Shown: positions 36,222-45,595, counted from the first letter of the stretch. The stretch: DNA of 64,000 bases from Massilia sp. Root335 (GCF_001425685.1 NZ_LMCY01000008.1:178854-242853); one strand, 5' to 3'. Notes: generated by a model not told the origin, from the sequence alone. Made by a program: numbers and translations.

Positions 36222-37637
36222 TCAGTTGGAAGAGCTGCTGAACAGGGAACTGAACAGCGAAGAATTGTTCTGCATCGTTGCCTGCAAGGTCTGCAGGGCG
36301 GTGTATTGCTTCAGGTAGCGCTGGTAGGCGGCGTCGTACTTGGAATCGAGGTCCGTCTGGCGCTGGGTCAGGTCCGACTGCAGCTTGCTGTTGGCGTCGG
36401 TACGCTGCTGGATCTGGCCGCTGGTCGTGTTGCTCCACTGGTTCAGGTAGGTGGTCAGGGCGCCCGCGATGCCGGTCGGCGCCGACGTGCTGGCGGTGCC
36501 CATCAGCGTGTCCAGGCCGGTCGGATTGACGGCCAGCTGACTTTGCAGGCGAGCCGAATCCAGGCCGATGGTGCCGTCGCGGTTGGCGGTGATGCCGTAG
36601 CTGGCCAGCGACAGGACGCCGGTCGGCCGCAGCAGGTCGACGAGGCGGGTGCGCAGGGCCATCACGCCCGAGTCGTGCGCAAAGGCGCCGGCGGCGACGT
36701 TGTTCTTCGGGTCGCCCGAGTTGACGAGACCGTCGATCGCGCTCTTGAGCTTGTTGTAGGCGTCGACGAAGGCCTGCACGTTCGACGTGGTGCCGCTGGC
36801 GTTGCCGCCGACCGTCAGCGTGATCGGCGCGGCGCCGGCCGCCTGGGCATGGGTCGCGGTGAACGATACGCCGTCGATGTTGGTGAAGACGTTCGAAGCC
36901 TGCTGGATCTTCGCGGTCGCCGGATTGGTCGGGTCGCCGAGATAGACGATGGCGTCCTGGGCGGCCGTCATGACGGTGCGCGTCGTGAAGCCGGTCTGCA
37001 GCCCGGCGTCGGTGGCCTGGGTCGCGTCGACCGAGACGGTGTTGGCCACGCCCGTGCTCTTCGACGTCAGCACGAGGCGCGGCGCGCCGCTGACCGTGAT
37101 GACGCCGGCCGAGACCTTGCCCGCGTTGCCGCTGGCGCTGTTGATGGCGGCCGCGAGCTCGCGCACGCTCAGCGCGCCGTCGCCGTCCGTGTCGGCGGTG
37201 TTGTCCAGCTGGACGGTGAAGTTGGCCGTATTCGTGCCCGCGCCTTCGTCGGCGAGGTTGATGGTCAGCTGGCCGCCGAGCTGGGAACCGTCCGCCAGCG
37301 TGTCGTACGAGACCTGGCTGCTGGTCGCCACCTGCTGCACGAACAGGCTGTAGGCGCCGGCGGCGGCGGTCGCGCTGGCGGTGGCGGTGCCGACCGTGGT
37401 GTCGGACAGGGTCGCGCTCTGGGCGAGCATCGTGTGGCCCACGCCCGCCAGGCCGGCGAGCGAGGTCTGGAAGGCCGAGATCGCGGAGCTGAGCGTGGTG
37501 AGGGCCTTGGCGGTGTTGGTCGCCGTCGTGGTCTGGTTGGTCAGCTGGGTCTGCGCACCTTCGATGTATTTGTCGGCCAGCGCCTTGGCGGTGCTGGTCG
37601 GGTCATAGGTGGGTGCGGTGATAGCGCTCGTTGCCAT
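36222..37637 (-). CDS. fliD: Flagellar filament cap protein FliD
   Basis: FliD caps the filament tip and guides flagellin folding. I use the ATG at 37637 after AGGAGAACC; an in-frame start at 37673 lies in the fliJ spacer. The 471-aa protein has the HAP2 N-terminal (TALTTLSSAISAFQTSLAGL in part), a flagellin IN-like region (ISLTVG-type strands) and the C-terminal coiled coil (LQSDLTQRQTDLDSKYDAAY, RYLKQYTALQTLQATMQNNS). Confidence 0.95.
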   Translation of the reverse strand: MATSAITAPTYDPTSTAKALADKYIEGAQTQLTNQTTTATNTAKALTTLSSAISAFQTSLAGLAGVGHTMLAQSATLSDTTVGTATASATAAAGAYSLFVQQVATSSQVSYDTLADGSQLGGQLTINLADEGAGTNTANFTVQLDNTADTDGDGALSVRELAAAINSASGNAGKVSAGVITVSGAPRLVLTSKSTGVANTVSVDATQATDAGLQTGFTTRTVMTAAQDAIVYLGDPTNPATAKIQQASNVFTNIDGVSFTATHAQAAGAAPITLTVGGNASGTTSNVQAFVDAYNKLKSAIDGLVNSGDPKNNVAAGAFAHDSGVMALRTRLVDLLRPTGVLSLASYGITANRDGTIGLDSARLQSQLAVNPTGLDTLMGTASTSAPTGIAGALTTYLNQWSNTTSGQIQQRTDANSKLQSDLTQRQTDLDSKYDAAYQRYLKQYTALQTLQATMQNNSSLFSSLFSSSSN

Positions 37638-37651
37638 ATCGGTTCTCCTGC

Positions 37652-38104
37652 TTATGCGTTCTTTGCCAGCCACGACTGTGTGGCGATCTCATCCTCGCGC
37701 TTGCGCTGCGTGCGTTCCTGCGCGCGCGCGTACGCGACCTCATGCTGCTCCAGCACTTTGCCCAGCAGTTCACGCCGCGTCCAGGCGTGGGCCAGGTTCT
37801 GCTGCGCGACGGCCATGTCGGCCTCGTGCAGCTGCAGGTCGGTGCGATGGGTGTCCGCGAGGGCGAACACGGCCTGCTTGTAATTCCCGCAATTCATGGC
37901 CAGCGCCGGCGACAGCGGCCGTGCGCCGGCCGGCTGGCCCGACGGGCCGCTGCCTTCGGCGAGGGCCGTCAGGCGGTCCACGCTGGTCTGGTAGCGCGCA
38001 CGCGTCGCTTCTTTCTTGGCCAGCGCCGTCTGCAGGCGCTCGACCTCGGTGCTGCGCACGCGTACGAGGGTGTCCAGGCTGGTGATCGTTTCGCGCTTGC
38101 TCAT
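37652..38104 (-). CDS. fliJ: Flagellar export protein FliJ
   Basis: FliJ is a coiled-coil component of the export ATPase complex. The start is the ATG at 38104, overlapping the fliI stop (ATGA); the longer open frame above it is out-of-frame fliI. The 150-aa protein is almost entirely helical and charged (LVRVRSTEVERLQTALAKKE, RRELLGKVLEQHEVAYARAQ), as expected for FliJ, although the sequence is diverged. Confidence 0.8.
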   Translation of the reverse strand: MSKRETITSLDTLVRVRSTEVERLQTALAKKEATRARYQTSVDRLTALAEGSGPSGQPAGARPLSPALAMNCGNYKQAVFALADTHRTDLQLHEADMAVAQQNLAHAWTRRELLGKVLEQHEVAYARAQERTQRKREDEIATQSWLAKNA

Positions 38105-39417
38105 GCCATCATCGCTTTCAACTGGTCGACGCAGGCCGCGAACGGCGCGTCTTCGCGCGTGCCCTGGCACAGGAACGCTTCGATATGCGGATGCAGCTTG
38201 ACGGCGCGGTCGGTCTCCGGATCGGCGCCCGGCTGGTAGGCGCCGAGCGGGATCAGGTCGCGCACGCGCGCATGCTTGGCCAGCGCGGCCTTGAGCTTGC
38301 GCGCGGCCAGCGTGTGTTCCGGCGTGACCACCTGCGCCATGCAGCGGCTGATGGATTGCGCCACGTCGATCGCCGGGTAGTGCCCGCGTTCGGCCAGTTC
38401 GCGCGTCAGCACGATGTGGCCGTCGAGGATCGCGCGGGCACTGTCGACGACCGGGTCCTGCTGGTCGTCGCCTTCCGCCAGCACCGTGTAGATGGCGCTC
38501 ATGCTGCCGTTCTCGTTTTCGCCGTTGCCGGCCGATTCGACCAGCTGCGGCATGTTCGAGAACACCGACGGCGGATAACCGCGCGTGGCCGGCGGCTCGC
38601 CCAGCGACAGCGCGACTTCGCGCAGCGCCATCGCGTAGCGGGTCAGCGAATCGCACAGCAGCAGCACGTTCTGGCCGCGGTCGCGGAAATGCGCCGCGAT
38701 CGAGTGGCACAGTTCCGTTGCCATCACGCGCATCAGCGGCGACTCGTCGGCCGGCGCCACCACCACGACGGCGCGTTTCAAACCCTCGGGCCCCAGCGAC
38801 TTCTCGATGAACTCGCGGACTTCGCGGTTACGTTCGCCGATCAGGCCCACGACGATTACGTCGGCCACGGTCTGGCGCGTGATCAGGCCGAGCAGCACGG
38901 ACTTGCCGACGCCGGAACCGGCCATCAGGCCGACGCGCTGGCCCTTGCCGATCGTGAGCATCGAATTGATCGCGCGTACGCCCACGTCCAGCGGCTCTTC
39001 CACCGGCGCCTTGCGCAACGGGTTGACCTTGGGCGGCGTCGTCGACAGGGTCTCTTCGCCACCCAGCTTGCCGCGGCCGTCGATCGGCTCGCCGAGGCCG
39101 TTCACCATGCGGCCCATCCACGACGGGCCGATCTGGATGCTGGACGGGCCGGTGGCCGGCAGCACGCGGGCGCCGGTCACGAGGCCGTCGGCCTGCTTGA
39201 ACGGCATCAGGTACGTCACCTTGTCGCGAAAGCCCACGACCTGCGCGTCGAGCCAGGTGCCGTCGACGGTCTCGACGCGGCAGCGCTGGCCCGTGTGCAG
39301 GCGGCAGCCCACGCTTTCGAGCAGCAGGCCCTGCACGGCGACGAGACGTCCGGTGGGCGTCGCGACCGGCGGGGCCTTGATCTCCAGCGCGCGCAGGGTT
39401 TCGGCCAGGGCGCTCAT
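38101..39417 (-). CDS. fliI: Flagellum-specific ATPase FliI
   Basis: FliI is the hexameric ATPase of the flagellar type III export apparatus. The 438-aa protein has Walker A AGSGVGKS at 166-173, Walker B-type VLLLCDSLTRYAMALREVAL, and the FliI/SctN-family segment LGEPPATRGYPPSVFSNMPQ. Length is close to E. coli FliI (457). It overlaps fliH and fliJ by 4 bases each. Confidence 0.98.
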   Translation of the reverse strand: MSALAETLRALEIKAPPVATPTGRLVAVQGLLLESVGCRLHTGQRCRVETVDGTWLDAQVVGFRDKVTYLMPFKQADGLVTGARVLPATGPSSIQIGPSWMGRMVNGLGEPIDGRGKLGGEETLSTTPPKVNPLRKAPVEEPLDVGVRAINSMLTIGKGQRVGLMAGSGVGKSVLLGLITRQTVADVIVVGLIGERNREVREFIEKSLGPEGLKRAVVVVAPADESPLMRVMATELCHSIAAHFRDRGQNVLLLCDSLTRYAMALREVALSLGEPPATRGYPPSVFSNMPQLVESAGNGENENGSMSAIYTVLAEGDDQQDPVVDSARAILDGHIVLTRELAERGHYPAIDVAQSISRCMAQVVTPEHTLAARKLKAALAKHARVRDLIPLGAYQPGADPETDRAVKLHPHIEAFLCQGTREDAPFAACVDQLKAMMA

Positions 39418-40106
39418 TCGGCGTCCTCCTTGGCGGCGCTGTCCAGGCTTTCGCGTACCTGCGTCATGCAGGCGGCCAGGCGGTTCTGGCAGCCGGCGTC
39501 CACTTCATGGTCGCCCGCGCGCACGCGGCATTCGCCCAGGTCCAGGCCCGGATCGGCCATCAGGTTCCATTTCTTGGCGCGTTTCGGATCCAGCTCCTGG
39601 ATGCGCTTGAGTTCTTCCGGATTCATGAAGACTTCCACGTCGTCGCGCGTCGGCGGCATCGCGGCCAGCGCCTCGTCGACGAGGTTCAGCATCTGCACGG
39701 GCTGCAGCGCCAGCTCGGCGCGAATCACCTGGCGGGCGATCTTGCCGACCAGGTCCACCACTTCCTTGCGCTGCGCGTTGCGGAATTCGGTCTTCATCTT
39801 CCTCAGGCTGCGCAGCATCGCGTCGACCGGCTTGGCCATCTTTTCCAGCTCGGTCAGCGCCTGCTGGCGGCCCTCGTCGACGCCGCGCTCGACGCCTTCC
39901 GCATGGCCGGCGTCGTAGCCGTCGGCGCGGCCTTCGTCCAGGCCGACTTCATAGCCTTCGCGCTGGCCCTGGCGATAGCCGTCGGCCACGGCGCTCTGCC
40001 AGTCTTCGGTCGGCGTGGCCGAGGACGACGATTGCGCGCCCTTGGCCGCGCCGGCGGCGATGAACTGCGCCAGCGGCGGGAAGTGGTAGGGCCGGAACTG
40101 CTTCAT
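39414..40106 (-). CDS. fliH: Flagellar export ATPase regulator FliH
   Basis: FliH binds FliI and docks it at the C-ring. The 230-aa protein has the glycine-repeat-like acidic helix (GYEVGLDEGRADGYDAGHAE, GVERGVDEGRQQALTELEKM). The C-terminal half is a peripheral-stalk-like domain (MLRSLRKMKTEFRNAQRKEV, LVGKIARQVIRAELALQPVQ). It overlaps fliG and fliI by 4 bases each. Confidence 0.93.
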   Translation of the reverse strand: MKQFRPYHFPPLAQFIAAGAAKGAQSSSSATPTEDWQSAVADGYRQGQREGYEVGLDEGRADGYDAGHAEGVERGVDEGRQQALTELEKMAKPVDAMLRSLRKMKTEFRNAQRKEVVDLVGKIARQVIRAELALQPVQMLNLVDEALAAMPPTRDDVEVFMNPEELKRIQELDPKRAKKWNLMADPGLDLGECRVRAGDHEVDAGCQNRLAACMTQVRESLDSAAKEDAE

Positions 40107-41125
40107 TCGGCGGTCGCCTCGGCAAACAGCTGGACTTCGATCTCACCGTTGTCGGCGAGCTCCTTGACCTGCGCCATGATCTCCTGGCGCGTTTGCACGA
40201 TGCGCGACATCGGCACGGGGCCGGAGCGCTTCATGAGGTCCTCGAAGCTTTGCGCCTGGCGCTTCGGCATGGCGCCGAGCAGGGCATCGCGCAGGGCCGG
40301 CTCCGCACCCTTGAGGGCGATCGCCCACTGCTCCAGCGGGATCTCGTCGAGCAGGCGCGTGATGGTCTGTTCGGTCTGTTTCGACAGGATGAAGAAGTCG
40401 TACATCGACATCTCGATCCTGGACACGACGTCCGGATCGTGCGCGCGCAGCAGCTCGACCATCGTGGCGCGGTTGTTCGGCAGGCGGTTGAGGATGTCGG
40501 CCGCCTGGCGCACGCCTTCCACGGTGGCGCTCTGGGTGTCGAGCGCGGACAGGCAGCGCTGCACCAGCTCTTCCAGCTCGGACAGCAGGTCGCGGTCGAT
40601 CTCTTCCAGGCGCGCCAGGTTCAGCAGCACCAGTTCGCGGCCGTCTTCCGGCAGCGCGTCGATGATCTGGCCGGCCAGCGCGGGCGGCAGGAACGCGAGG
40701 AACACGGCCTGCATCTGCACGTGCTCGGCGGCGATGTAGTCCGCGAGCCACTTCGGCGACGCGTACTGCAGGCGCGCCATCATCGGGCGGATCGCGTCGC
40801 CGTAGATCGTGTTGAGCACGGAATTCGCGATTTCGCTGCCCAGCGCCAGGTCGAGCGAGCGCTTGAGGTAGCTGCGCGACGCGCCGTGCAGGCCGCTTTG
40901 CTGGCGGTAGTCGTCGAAGAACTTCTGGATCGAGTTCTTCACGGCGTCGACCTTGATGCCGCTCATCCGGCTCATCACCTGGGTCAGCTCGATCAATTCC
41001 TCGCGTTCGAGGCAGCGCAGCACGGCCGCAGCCGGTTCCTCGCCGATGGACAGCAGCACGATCGCGGCCTGTTCGACCGGGCTCAGCACTGCTTCCTGCA
41101 CGTCGTTATTGTTCAGATCCGCCAT
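40103..41125 (-). CDS. fliG: Flagellar motor switch protein FliG
   Basis: FliG is the rotor component that contacts MotA. The 340-aa protein has the N-terminal FliF-binding domain, the middle domain with the EHVQMQAVFLAFLPPALAGQ stretch that corresponds to the EHPQ motif, and a C-terminal torque domain (LDEIPLEQWAIALKGAEPAL and DALLGAMPKRQAQSFEDLMK). It overlaps fliF by 20 bases. Length equals other FliG proteins (331-340). Confidence 0.95.
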   Translation of the reverse strand: MADLNNNDVQEAVLSPVEQAAIVLLSIGEEPAAAVLRCLEREELIELTQVMSRMSGIKVDAVKNSIQKFFDDYRQQSGLHGASRSYLKRSLDLALGSEIANSVLNTIYGDAIRPMMARLQYASPKWLADYIAAEHVQMQAVFLAFLPPALAGQIIDALPEDGRELVLLNLARLEEIDRDLLSELEELVQRCLSALDTQSATVEGVRQAADILNRLPNNRATMVELLRAHDPDVVSRIEMSMYDFFILSKQTEQTITRLLDEIPLEQWAIALKGAEPALRDALLGAMPKRQAQSFEDLMKRSGPVPMSRIVQTRQEIMAQVKELADNGEIEVQLFAEATAE

Positions 41126-42863
41126 TTTTCTTTTGCACCCATTGTTTGACCACTTCCGCCACCCGCTCCGGCTCTTTACCCGCCAGGACCTTCAGGTGGT
41201 CGACCATCACATCCACGGCCGAACCGGCCGGGGGCAAATCGTATTCCTCGAGCAGCGCCTGGACCGGCAGCGTGCCGCCCGTCGACGCCGTCTCTGGCGC
41301 GGCCAGTGCGCCCGCCGGGGCGTGCGCCGCGGCGCTGGCGCCCGGCGCCGGCAATGCGCCGGCGCTGTGCGCGCCAGGCAGGGCATTGCCTGCGCCGGCC
41401 TGGACGGTCGCCAGGTTCGGCGCCGATGCCGCCTGCGGCGCGACGCGCTTGTTCAGCATGCGCATCAGCGGACGCAGGACCAGGAGCCAGCCGAGCAGGG
41501 CGCCGATCGCGTACATCGCGTAGCCGGCCATGTCGACGATGTTGTCGCGCTCCTGGTACCACGGCTCGACCGGGATCGGGGCCGGGAAGTTCAGCGAGGA
41601 CACCGTCAGCACGTCGCCGCGGGTGGCGTCGATGCCCAGGCCGCCGCGCAGGATCTTGTCGATGTTGGCGATCTCGGCCGGGCTCCAGCCCGTCTTCGGC
41701 GTCGCCGACTTGGCGTTGTTCAGCACCACCGCCACCGACAGCTTCTTGAGGCGGCCGCGCGAGCGCTTGATCTGCGTGATCGCACGGTCGTAGGCGTACT
41801 GGCGCGTCGTCGCGTTCTTGCGCGCGCTGCCGTCGTCCGGCTGGGTGTTCGGCGCGGCGGCACCGTTCGCGGTGGCGGCGGCGTTCGGATCGGCCGGCGG
41901 ATTGCTCGCGACCGGCGGACGGTTCGACAGCGTGCCCGGCACGCCCAGCGCCATGCGGCTCTTTTCCATTTCCTCGCGCATCGCTTCGCTGGTGACCTTC
42001 GGGTCCGCGCCGTACTTCTCCTGCGTTTCCTCGATCTTGTCGTTGTCGACGTCGGCCGTCACGCTGACCTTGAAGTTGTCGGTGCCGAGCACGGGACCGA
42101 GCAGGCCGGCCACGTTGGCGCGCACGTCGTCCTGGTAGCGCTTGGCGGCGGCATCGCCCTGGGCGGCGCCGTCGAAGCCTTCGGTCAGGTCCACGCGCGA
42201 CGACAGGTAGTTGCCGCTCTGGTCGACGAGCGACACGCGGCTCGGGGCCAGGCCGGAGACGCTGCCCGCGACGAGGTTCACGATCGCGGCGATCTGTTCG
42301 TTCGACAGGTTGTGGCCCGACTTTACCGCTATCACAACGGATGCCGACGATTTATCGCCGTCGCTCGCGACGAACGACGACGACTTGGCGATGGCCAAGT
42401 GAACGCGCGCCGAGGCGATGGCGTCCAGCGTCAGGATCGACTGTGCCAGCTCGCCTTCCAGGCCGCGGCGGAAGCGCACGTCCTGCACGAACTGCGACAC
42501 GCCCAGCGGGTCGTTCTTGTCCATCAGCTCCAGGCCGGCCGGCAGCTGCGCGGTCACGCCCTTGGCGGCCAGCAGCATGCGCACCTTGCCCAACTGGCCG
42601 GTCGGGACCATCACCTGGCCGGAATCCGGATGGATGCGATAAGGGACGTGCTCGGCATCGAGCACGCCCATCATGTCGCTGGCGGCGACTTTCTCGTGGG
42701 CGCCGAACACCGGCTTGTAGCCGGCCTGGTCGTTCCACATGTACAGCATGACCGCCGCGGTAATGCCGATGGCCAGCACCAGCATCGGGGTCAGGTTCTT
42801 GGACAGCGCGGGCGGCAAGGCCAGGCGCTTGCCGCCGAAGGCGGACTTGAGGGTGGCAATCAC
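41106..42863 (-). CDS. fliF: Flagellar MS-ring protein FliF
   Basis: FliF forms the MS ring. The 585-aa protein has an N-terminal transmembrane helix (NLTPMLVLAIGITAAVMLYM), the periplasmic ring domains (QFVQDVRFRRGLEGELAQSI, ARVHLAIAKSS), a second transmembrane helix near residue 435-455 and the C-terminal cytoplasmic FliG-binding tail (VDHLKVLAGKEPERVAEVVK). Length is close to E. coli FliF (552). Confidence 0.97.
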   Translation of the reverse strand: MIATLKSAFGGKRLALPPALSKNLTPMLVLAIGITAAVMLYMWNDQAGYKPVFGAHEKVAASDMMGVLDAEHVPYRIHPDSGQVMVPTGQLGKVRMLLAAKGVTAQLPAGLELMDKNDPLGVSQFVQDVRFRRGLEGELAQSILTLDAIASARVHLAIAKSSSFVASDGDKSSASVVIAVKSGHNLSNEQIAAIVNLVAGSVSGLAPSRVSLVDQSGNYLSSRVDLTEGFDGAAQGDAAAKRYQDDVRANVAGLLGPVLGTDNFKVSVTADVDNDKIEETQEKYGADPKVTSEAMREEMEKSRMALGVPGTLSNRPPVASNPPADPNAAATANGAAAPNTQPDDGSARKNATTRQYAYDRAITQIKRSRGRLKKLSVAVVLNNAKSATPKTGWSPAEIANIDKILRGGLGIDATRGDVLTVSSLNFPAPIPVEPWYQERDNIVDMAGYAMYAIGALLGWLLVLRPLMRMLNKRVAPQAASAPNLATVQAGAGNALPGAHSAGALPAPGASAAAHAPAGALAAPETASTGGTLPVQALLEEYDLPPAGSAVDVMVDHLKVLAGKEPERVAEVVKQWVQKKNGGSEQ

Positions 42864-42880
42864 GATCGGTGTTTTTCCTG

Positions 42881-43246
42881 TCAGACCGGCAGCTTGAGCA
42901 ACTCGTCGACGGCGCCCATGACTTTGTTACGAACCTGCATCAGCATCGAAAAGGACAGGTTGGCCTGCTGCGACGACAGCATGGCGCCGACCAGGTCGTC
43001 GCTCTTGCCGCTGTCCACGGCTTCCATCTTCTGGTTGGCCACCTGTTGGTCCTGGTCCACGCTGACCAGGGCATTCTTCATGCTCTGCGCGAAGGAGAAG
43101 TTGCCGCTGCCATCCGCCAGGGCGGGGTGGCCGGAATCCACCGACGGCGCCACGACGGCAAGGCGGCTGGCGTCGTTGGTGAGGGCTGCCAGGTCGGCCC
43201 GGATTTGGCCGGCAAGTTCAGTTCCCATCGTGTTCATCGCTCCCAT
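42881..43246 (-). CDS. fliE: MS-ring/rod adapter FliE
   Basis: FliE connects the MS ring to the rod. The 121-aa protein has the conserved C-terminal region SFSMLMQVRNKVMGAVDELL and a central KNALVSVDQDQQVANQKMEA. Three in-frame ATGs (43246, 43237, 43228) are possible; none has an ideal ribosome binding site. It is the first gene of fliEFGHIJ and divergent from fliM. Confidence 0.93.
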   Translation of the reverse strand: MGAMNTMGTELAGQIRADLAALTNDASRLAVVAPSVDSGHPALADGSGNFSFAQSMKNALVSVDQDQQVANQKMEAVDSGKSDDLVGAMLSSQQANLSFSMLMQVRNKVMGAVDELLKLPV

Positions 43247-43581
43247 GCTGTAAGTTTGCGGGTTGTGACTTTTAGTAAATGTTGCTATCGACGACTAGTG
43301 TTACATTTGTTGCAACAACTGTTGACATTTAGAAAATTGTTAAATTTTCAGTGTCATACTGTGGCTTGGTTTCTCTCGCGGAACCGAGGAGAATAGCAGC
43401 GGTTCCGTCAGATACCCAGAGTGAGTTTTTGTTTTCCCCAGCGCAGTAACCGCATCTTACCGTAGGGCAATGGCGAATTCAAAGGGGAAAATCAAATGGC
43501 GTGACACAATTTCCCGGTTATAATAGTTGCCCAGAGGAATGAAAAGAAAGCATCTCTGCTTATCATTTTTTTAACTTGACC
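43247..43581. promoter_or_regulatory. Divergent fliE/fliM control region
   Basis: This 335-bp, AT-richer spacer holds no gene. It contains a perfect 12-bp palindrome TTGTTGCAACAA (43307-43318), a TTGACA (43322-43327), a GGAACC/GGTTCC inverted repeat at about 43380-43408, and a consensus -10 TATAAT (43519-43524) directed at fliM. In lateral systems this position controls the class II operons. The palindrome is a candidate operator. Confidence 0.55.
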
Positions 43582-44436
43582 ATGCCGATTGCAAACACCG
43601 AAACCACCCTGCAGCACCAAGTGCTCGACCCCTGCCTCCTAGGGCGTCCGGTACATATGCTGCCCCAGTTTGCGGCGCGTCTTCAGGAGGACCTGGACAC
43701 CGCGATGCAGGGTAGCGCCCGTCGTTACTGGGCCGGATGGCGTCTCGAACAGATTGAATTCGGCCGCGTGCCGCAGGAACACAACCTGCGCTGGATGGCC
43801 GTTCTGGGTGCGTTGGGCACCGTCGCGGTGACGTTCGAGCGTGGTTTATTACTGACACTGTTGGAACGGCGCTACGGCGGACGTAGCGCAGGCGCAACGC
43901 AACGGGACCCGCAAACGGAACGCGTGACGGCCACCGAGGAAAGATTGGGCGTCGTCTTGACGCAACAAATGGTGGATTTGTTGTATGCACGCGTCGCTGC
44001 CAACGTGGCAATGGACGTCGCGCCGCGACCCGTCCACGCCAATGCCGTGGTCGCTTCGACAATGCCCGGCGAGAGCAATTGGGCCGTGTGCGTGCGGGTA
44101 CGTGATAACAACGACAACACCGGCCAGTTCTGGATCGCGCCCGACCAGCAACTGATGGCCACCATCCTGGGCACGCTGCGCCCGGAAACCGGCCGCCAGA
44201 CCGCCGCGCGCGGTCCGGCCGAGCCGCTTGCGACCAAGCTCCAGGTCAAACTGGATGGCCGCCTGGTCAGCAAGGAAATCACCCTGGGCGCACTGTTCGA
44301 CCTGAAGGTGGGCGACGTGATTCCGGTGAACGTGGGCCGGGCCGACGTCCTGCTCGACGAGGCGCGGCTGTTCACCGCCGCCGTCGCCGAGCACAAGGGC
44401 AAGCTGTGTTTAACCTCTTTTGAAGACGCCGAGTAA
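43582..44436 (+). CDS. fliM: Flagellar motor switch protein FliM without CheY-binding N-terminus
   Basis: FliM joins FliG and FliN in the C-ring. The start is ATG 43582 (MPIANTETTLQHQVLDP); TTG 43576 is an alternative. The protein is 284 aa, against about 330 for primary FliM. It begins almost at the middle domain and lacks the LSQ-EIDALL-type CheY-P-binding peptide. The middle domain (GRVPQEHNLRWMAVLGALGT) is diverged, and the C-terminal SpoA domain (LQVKLDGRLVSKEITLGALF, DLKVGDVIPV) is clear. Operon with fliNPQR-flhBA. Confidence 0.85.
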   Translation: MPIANTETTLQHQVLDPCLLGRPVHMLPQFAARLQEDLDTAMQGSARRYWAGWRLEQIEFGRVPQEHNLRWMAVLGALGTVAVTFERGLLLTLLERRYGGRSAGATQRDPQTERVTATEERLGVVLTQQMVDLLYARVAANVAMDVAPRPVHANAVVASTMPGESNWAVCVRVRDNNDNTGQFWIAPDQQLMATILGTLRPETGRQTAARGPAEPLATKLQVKLDGRLVSKEITLGALFDLKVGDVIPVNVGRADVLLDEARLFTAAVAEHKGKLCLTSFEDAE

Positions 44437-44441
44437 TCATC

Positions 44442-44807
44442 ATGAACCTGAACGATCAATTCGCTGAAGACGACATCCTCATCGACGACACGCCGATGGC
44501 CGACGAATCCGCAGCCGAAGGCAAGCCCGCGGCCGCGCCGAAAGCGTCGGCGCGCCTGCCGCAGATGATGCGCCGCATCCCCGTGACGCTGACGCTGGAA
44601 GTGGGCTCGGCCCGCGTCTCGCTGCAGGAGCTGATGGCGATCGGCCCGGACAGCGTGCTGCCGCTCGACGCCATGGCGGGCGAGCCGCTCGTCATCAAGG
44701 TCAACGGCGCCGCGATCGGGCGCGCCGAAGTGGTCGTCGCGGGCGAGCAGTACGGCCTCAAGGTGATCGATCTGGACGGCCTCAACCTGGATCTGATCAC
44801 GTCATGA
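44442..44807 (+). CDS. fliN: Flagellar motor switch protein FliN
   Basis: FliN completes the C-ring and helps dock FliH. The 121-aa protein has an acidic N-terminus and the SpoA domain (IPVTLTLEVGSARVSLQELM, DAMAGEPLVIKVNGAAIGRA) typical of FliN. The stop overlaps the fliP start by four bases (ATGA), leaving no room for fliO. Confidence 0.93.
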   Translation: MNLNDQFAEDDILIDDTPMADESAAEGKPAAAPKASARLPQMMRRIPVTLTLEVGSARVSLQELMAIGPDSVLPLDAMAGEPLVIKVNGAAIGRAEVVVAGEQYGLKVIDLDGLNLDLITS

Positions 44808-45595
44808 CGTTGCAGGTTCGCGGCGCCGCGGTTTTGTCTCCCCTGCGCCGCCACGCGCCGGCACTATTGACCGGCGCCGTTCTTTTGCTGGCCGGCGCGA
44901 GCGCCTGGGCCGCCCCGGCGGGACAGGACGTCCTCCCCGGCATCATCCCCGGCTCGACCAGCGGCCTGACGGTGAAGTCGCAGATCCTGGTGCTGATGAC
45001 CATCCTGGGGCTGCTGCCCGTGATGGTCATGATGATGACCAGCTTCACCCGCTTCGTGATCGTGCTGTCGCTGCTGCGCCAGGCCCTGGGCCTGCAACAG
45101 GGCCTGCCCAACCGGATCATCACGGGTGTCGCGCTGATCCTCACGCTGCTCGTCATGCGCCCGGTCGGCATGCAGGTCTGGAACGACGCGTTCGTCCCTT
45201 ACGACAAGGACAAGATCTCGCTGGAGCAGGCGCTCAAGATCGCCGAGGTGCCGCTGTCGCGCTTCATGCTCGCGCAGACGAGCAAGACGGCGCTGGCCCA
45301 GATCGCGCACCTGTCCGGCGAGCCAGCCGAGATGAAGCCGATGGACCGCGGCTTCACCGTGAAGCTGGCGGCCTTCGTGCTGTCCGAGCTCAAGAGCGCG
45401 TTCCAGATCGGCTGCATGCTGTTCATTCCGTTCCTGATCATCGACCTGGTGGTGTCGTCGGTGCTGATGGCCATGGGCATGATGATGCTCTCGCCCCTCG
45501 TCATCTCGCTGCCGTTCAAGCTGCTGCTGTTCGTGCTGGTCGATGGCTGGACCCTGACCGTGAATACCCTCGTCGGCAGCATCCACGGCGTCTAG
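44804..45595 (+). CDS. fliP: Flagellar type III export protein FliP
   Basis: FliP is a core subunit of the export gate (FliP5Q4R1). The 263-aa protein has a cleavable signal-type N-terminus, typical of FliP, followed by FliP motifs: FTRFVIVLSLLRQALGLQQG, RPVGMQVWNDAF, LSELKSAFQIGCMLFIPFLI and MGMMMLSPLVISLPFKLLLF. Length is near E. coli FliP (245). It directly follows fliN, with fliO absent. Confidence 0.97.
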   Translation: MTLQVRGAAVLSPLRRHAPALLTGAVLLLAGASAWAAPAGQDVLPGIIPGSTSGLTVKSQILVLMTILGLLPVMVMMMTSFTRFVIVLSLLRQALGLQQGLPNRIITGVALILTLLVMRPVGMQVWNDAFVPYDKDKISLEQALKIAEVPLSRFMLAQTSKTALAQIAHLSGEPAEMKPMDRGFTVKLAAFVLSELKSAFQIGCMLFIPFLIIDLVVSSVLMAMGMMMLSPLVISLPFKLLLFVLVDGWTLTVNTLVGSIHGV

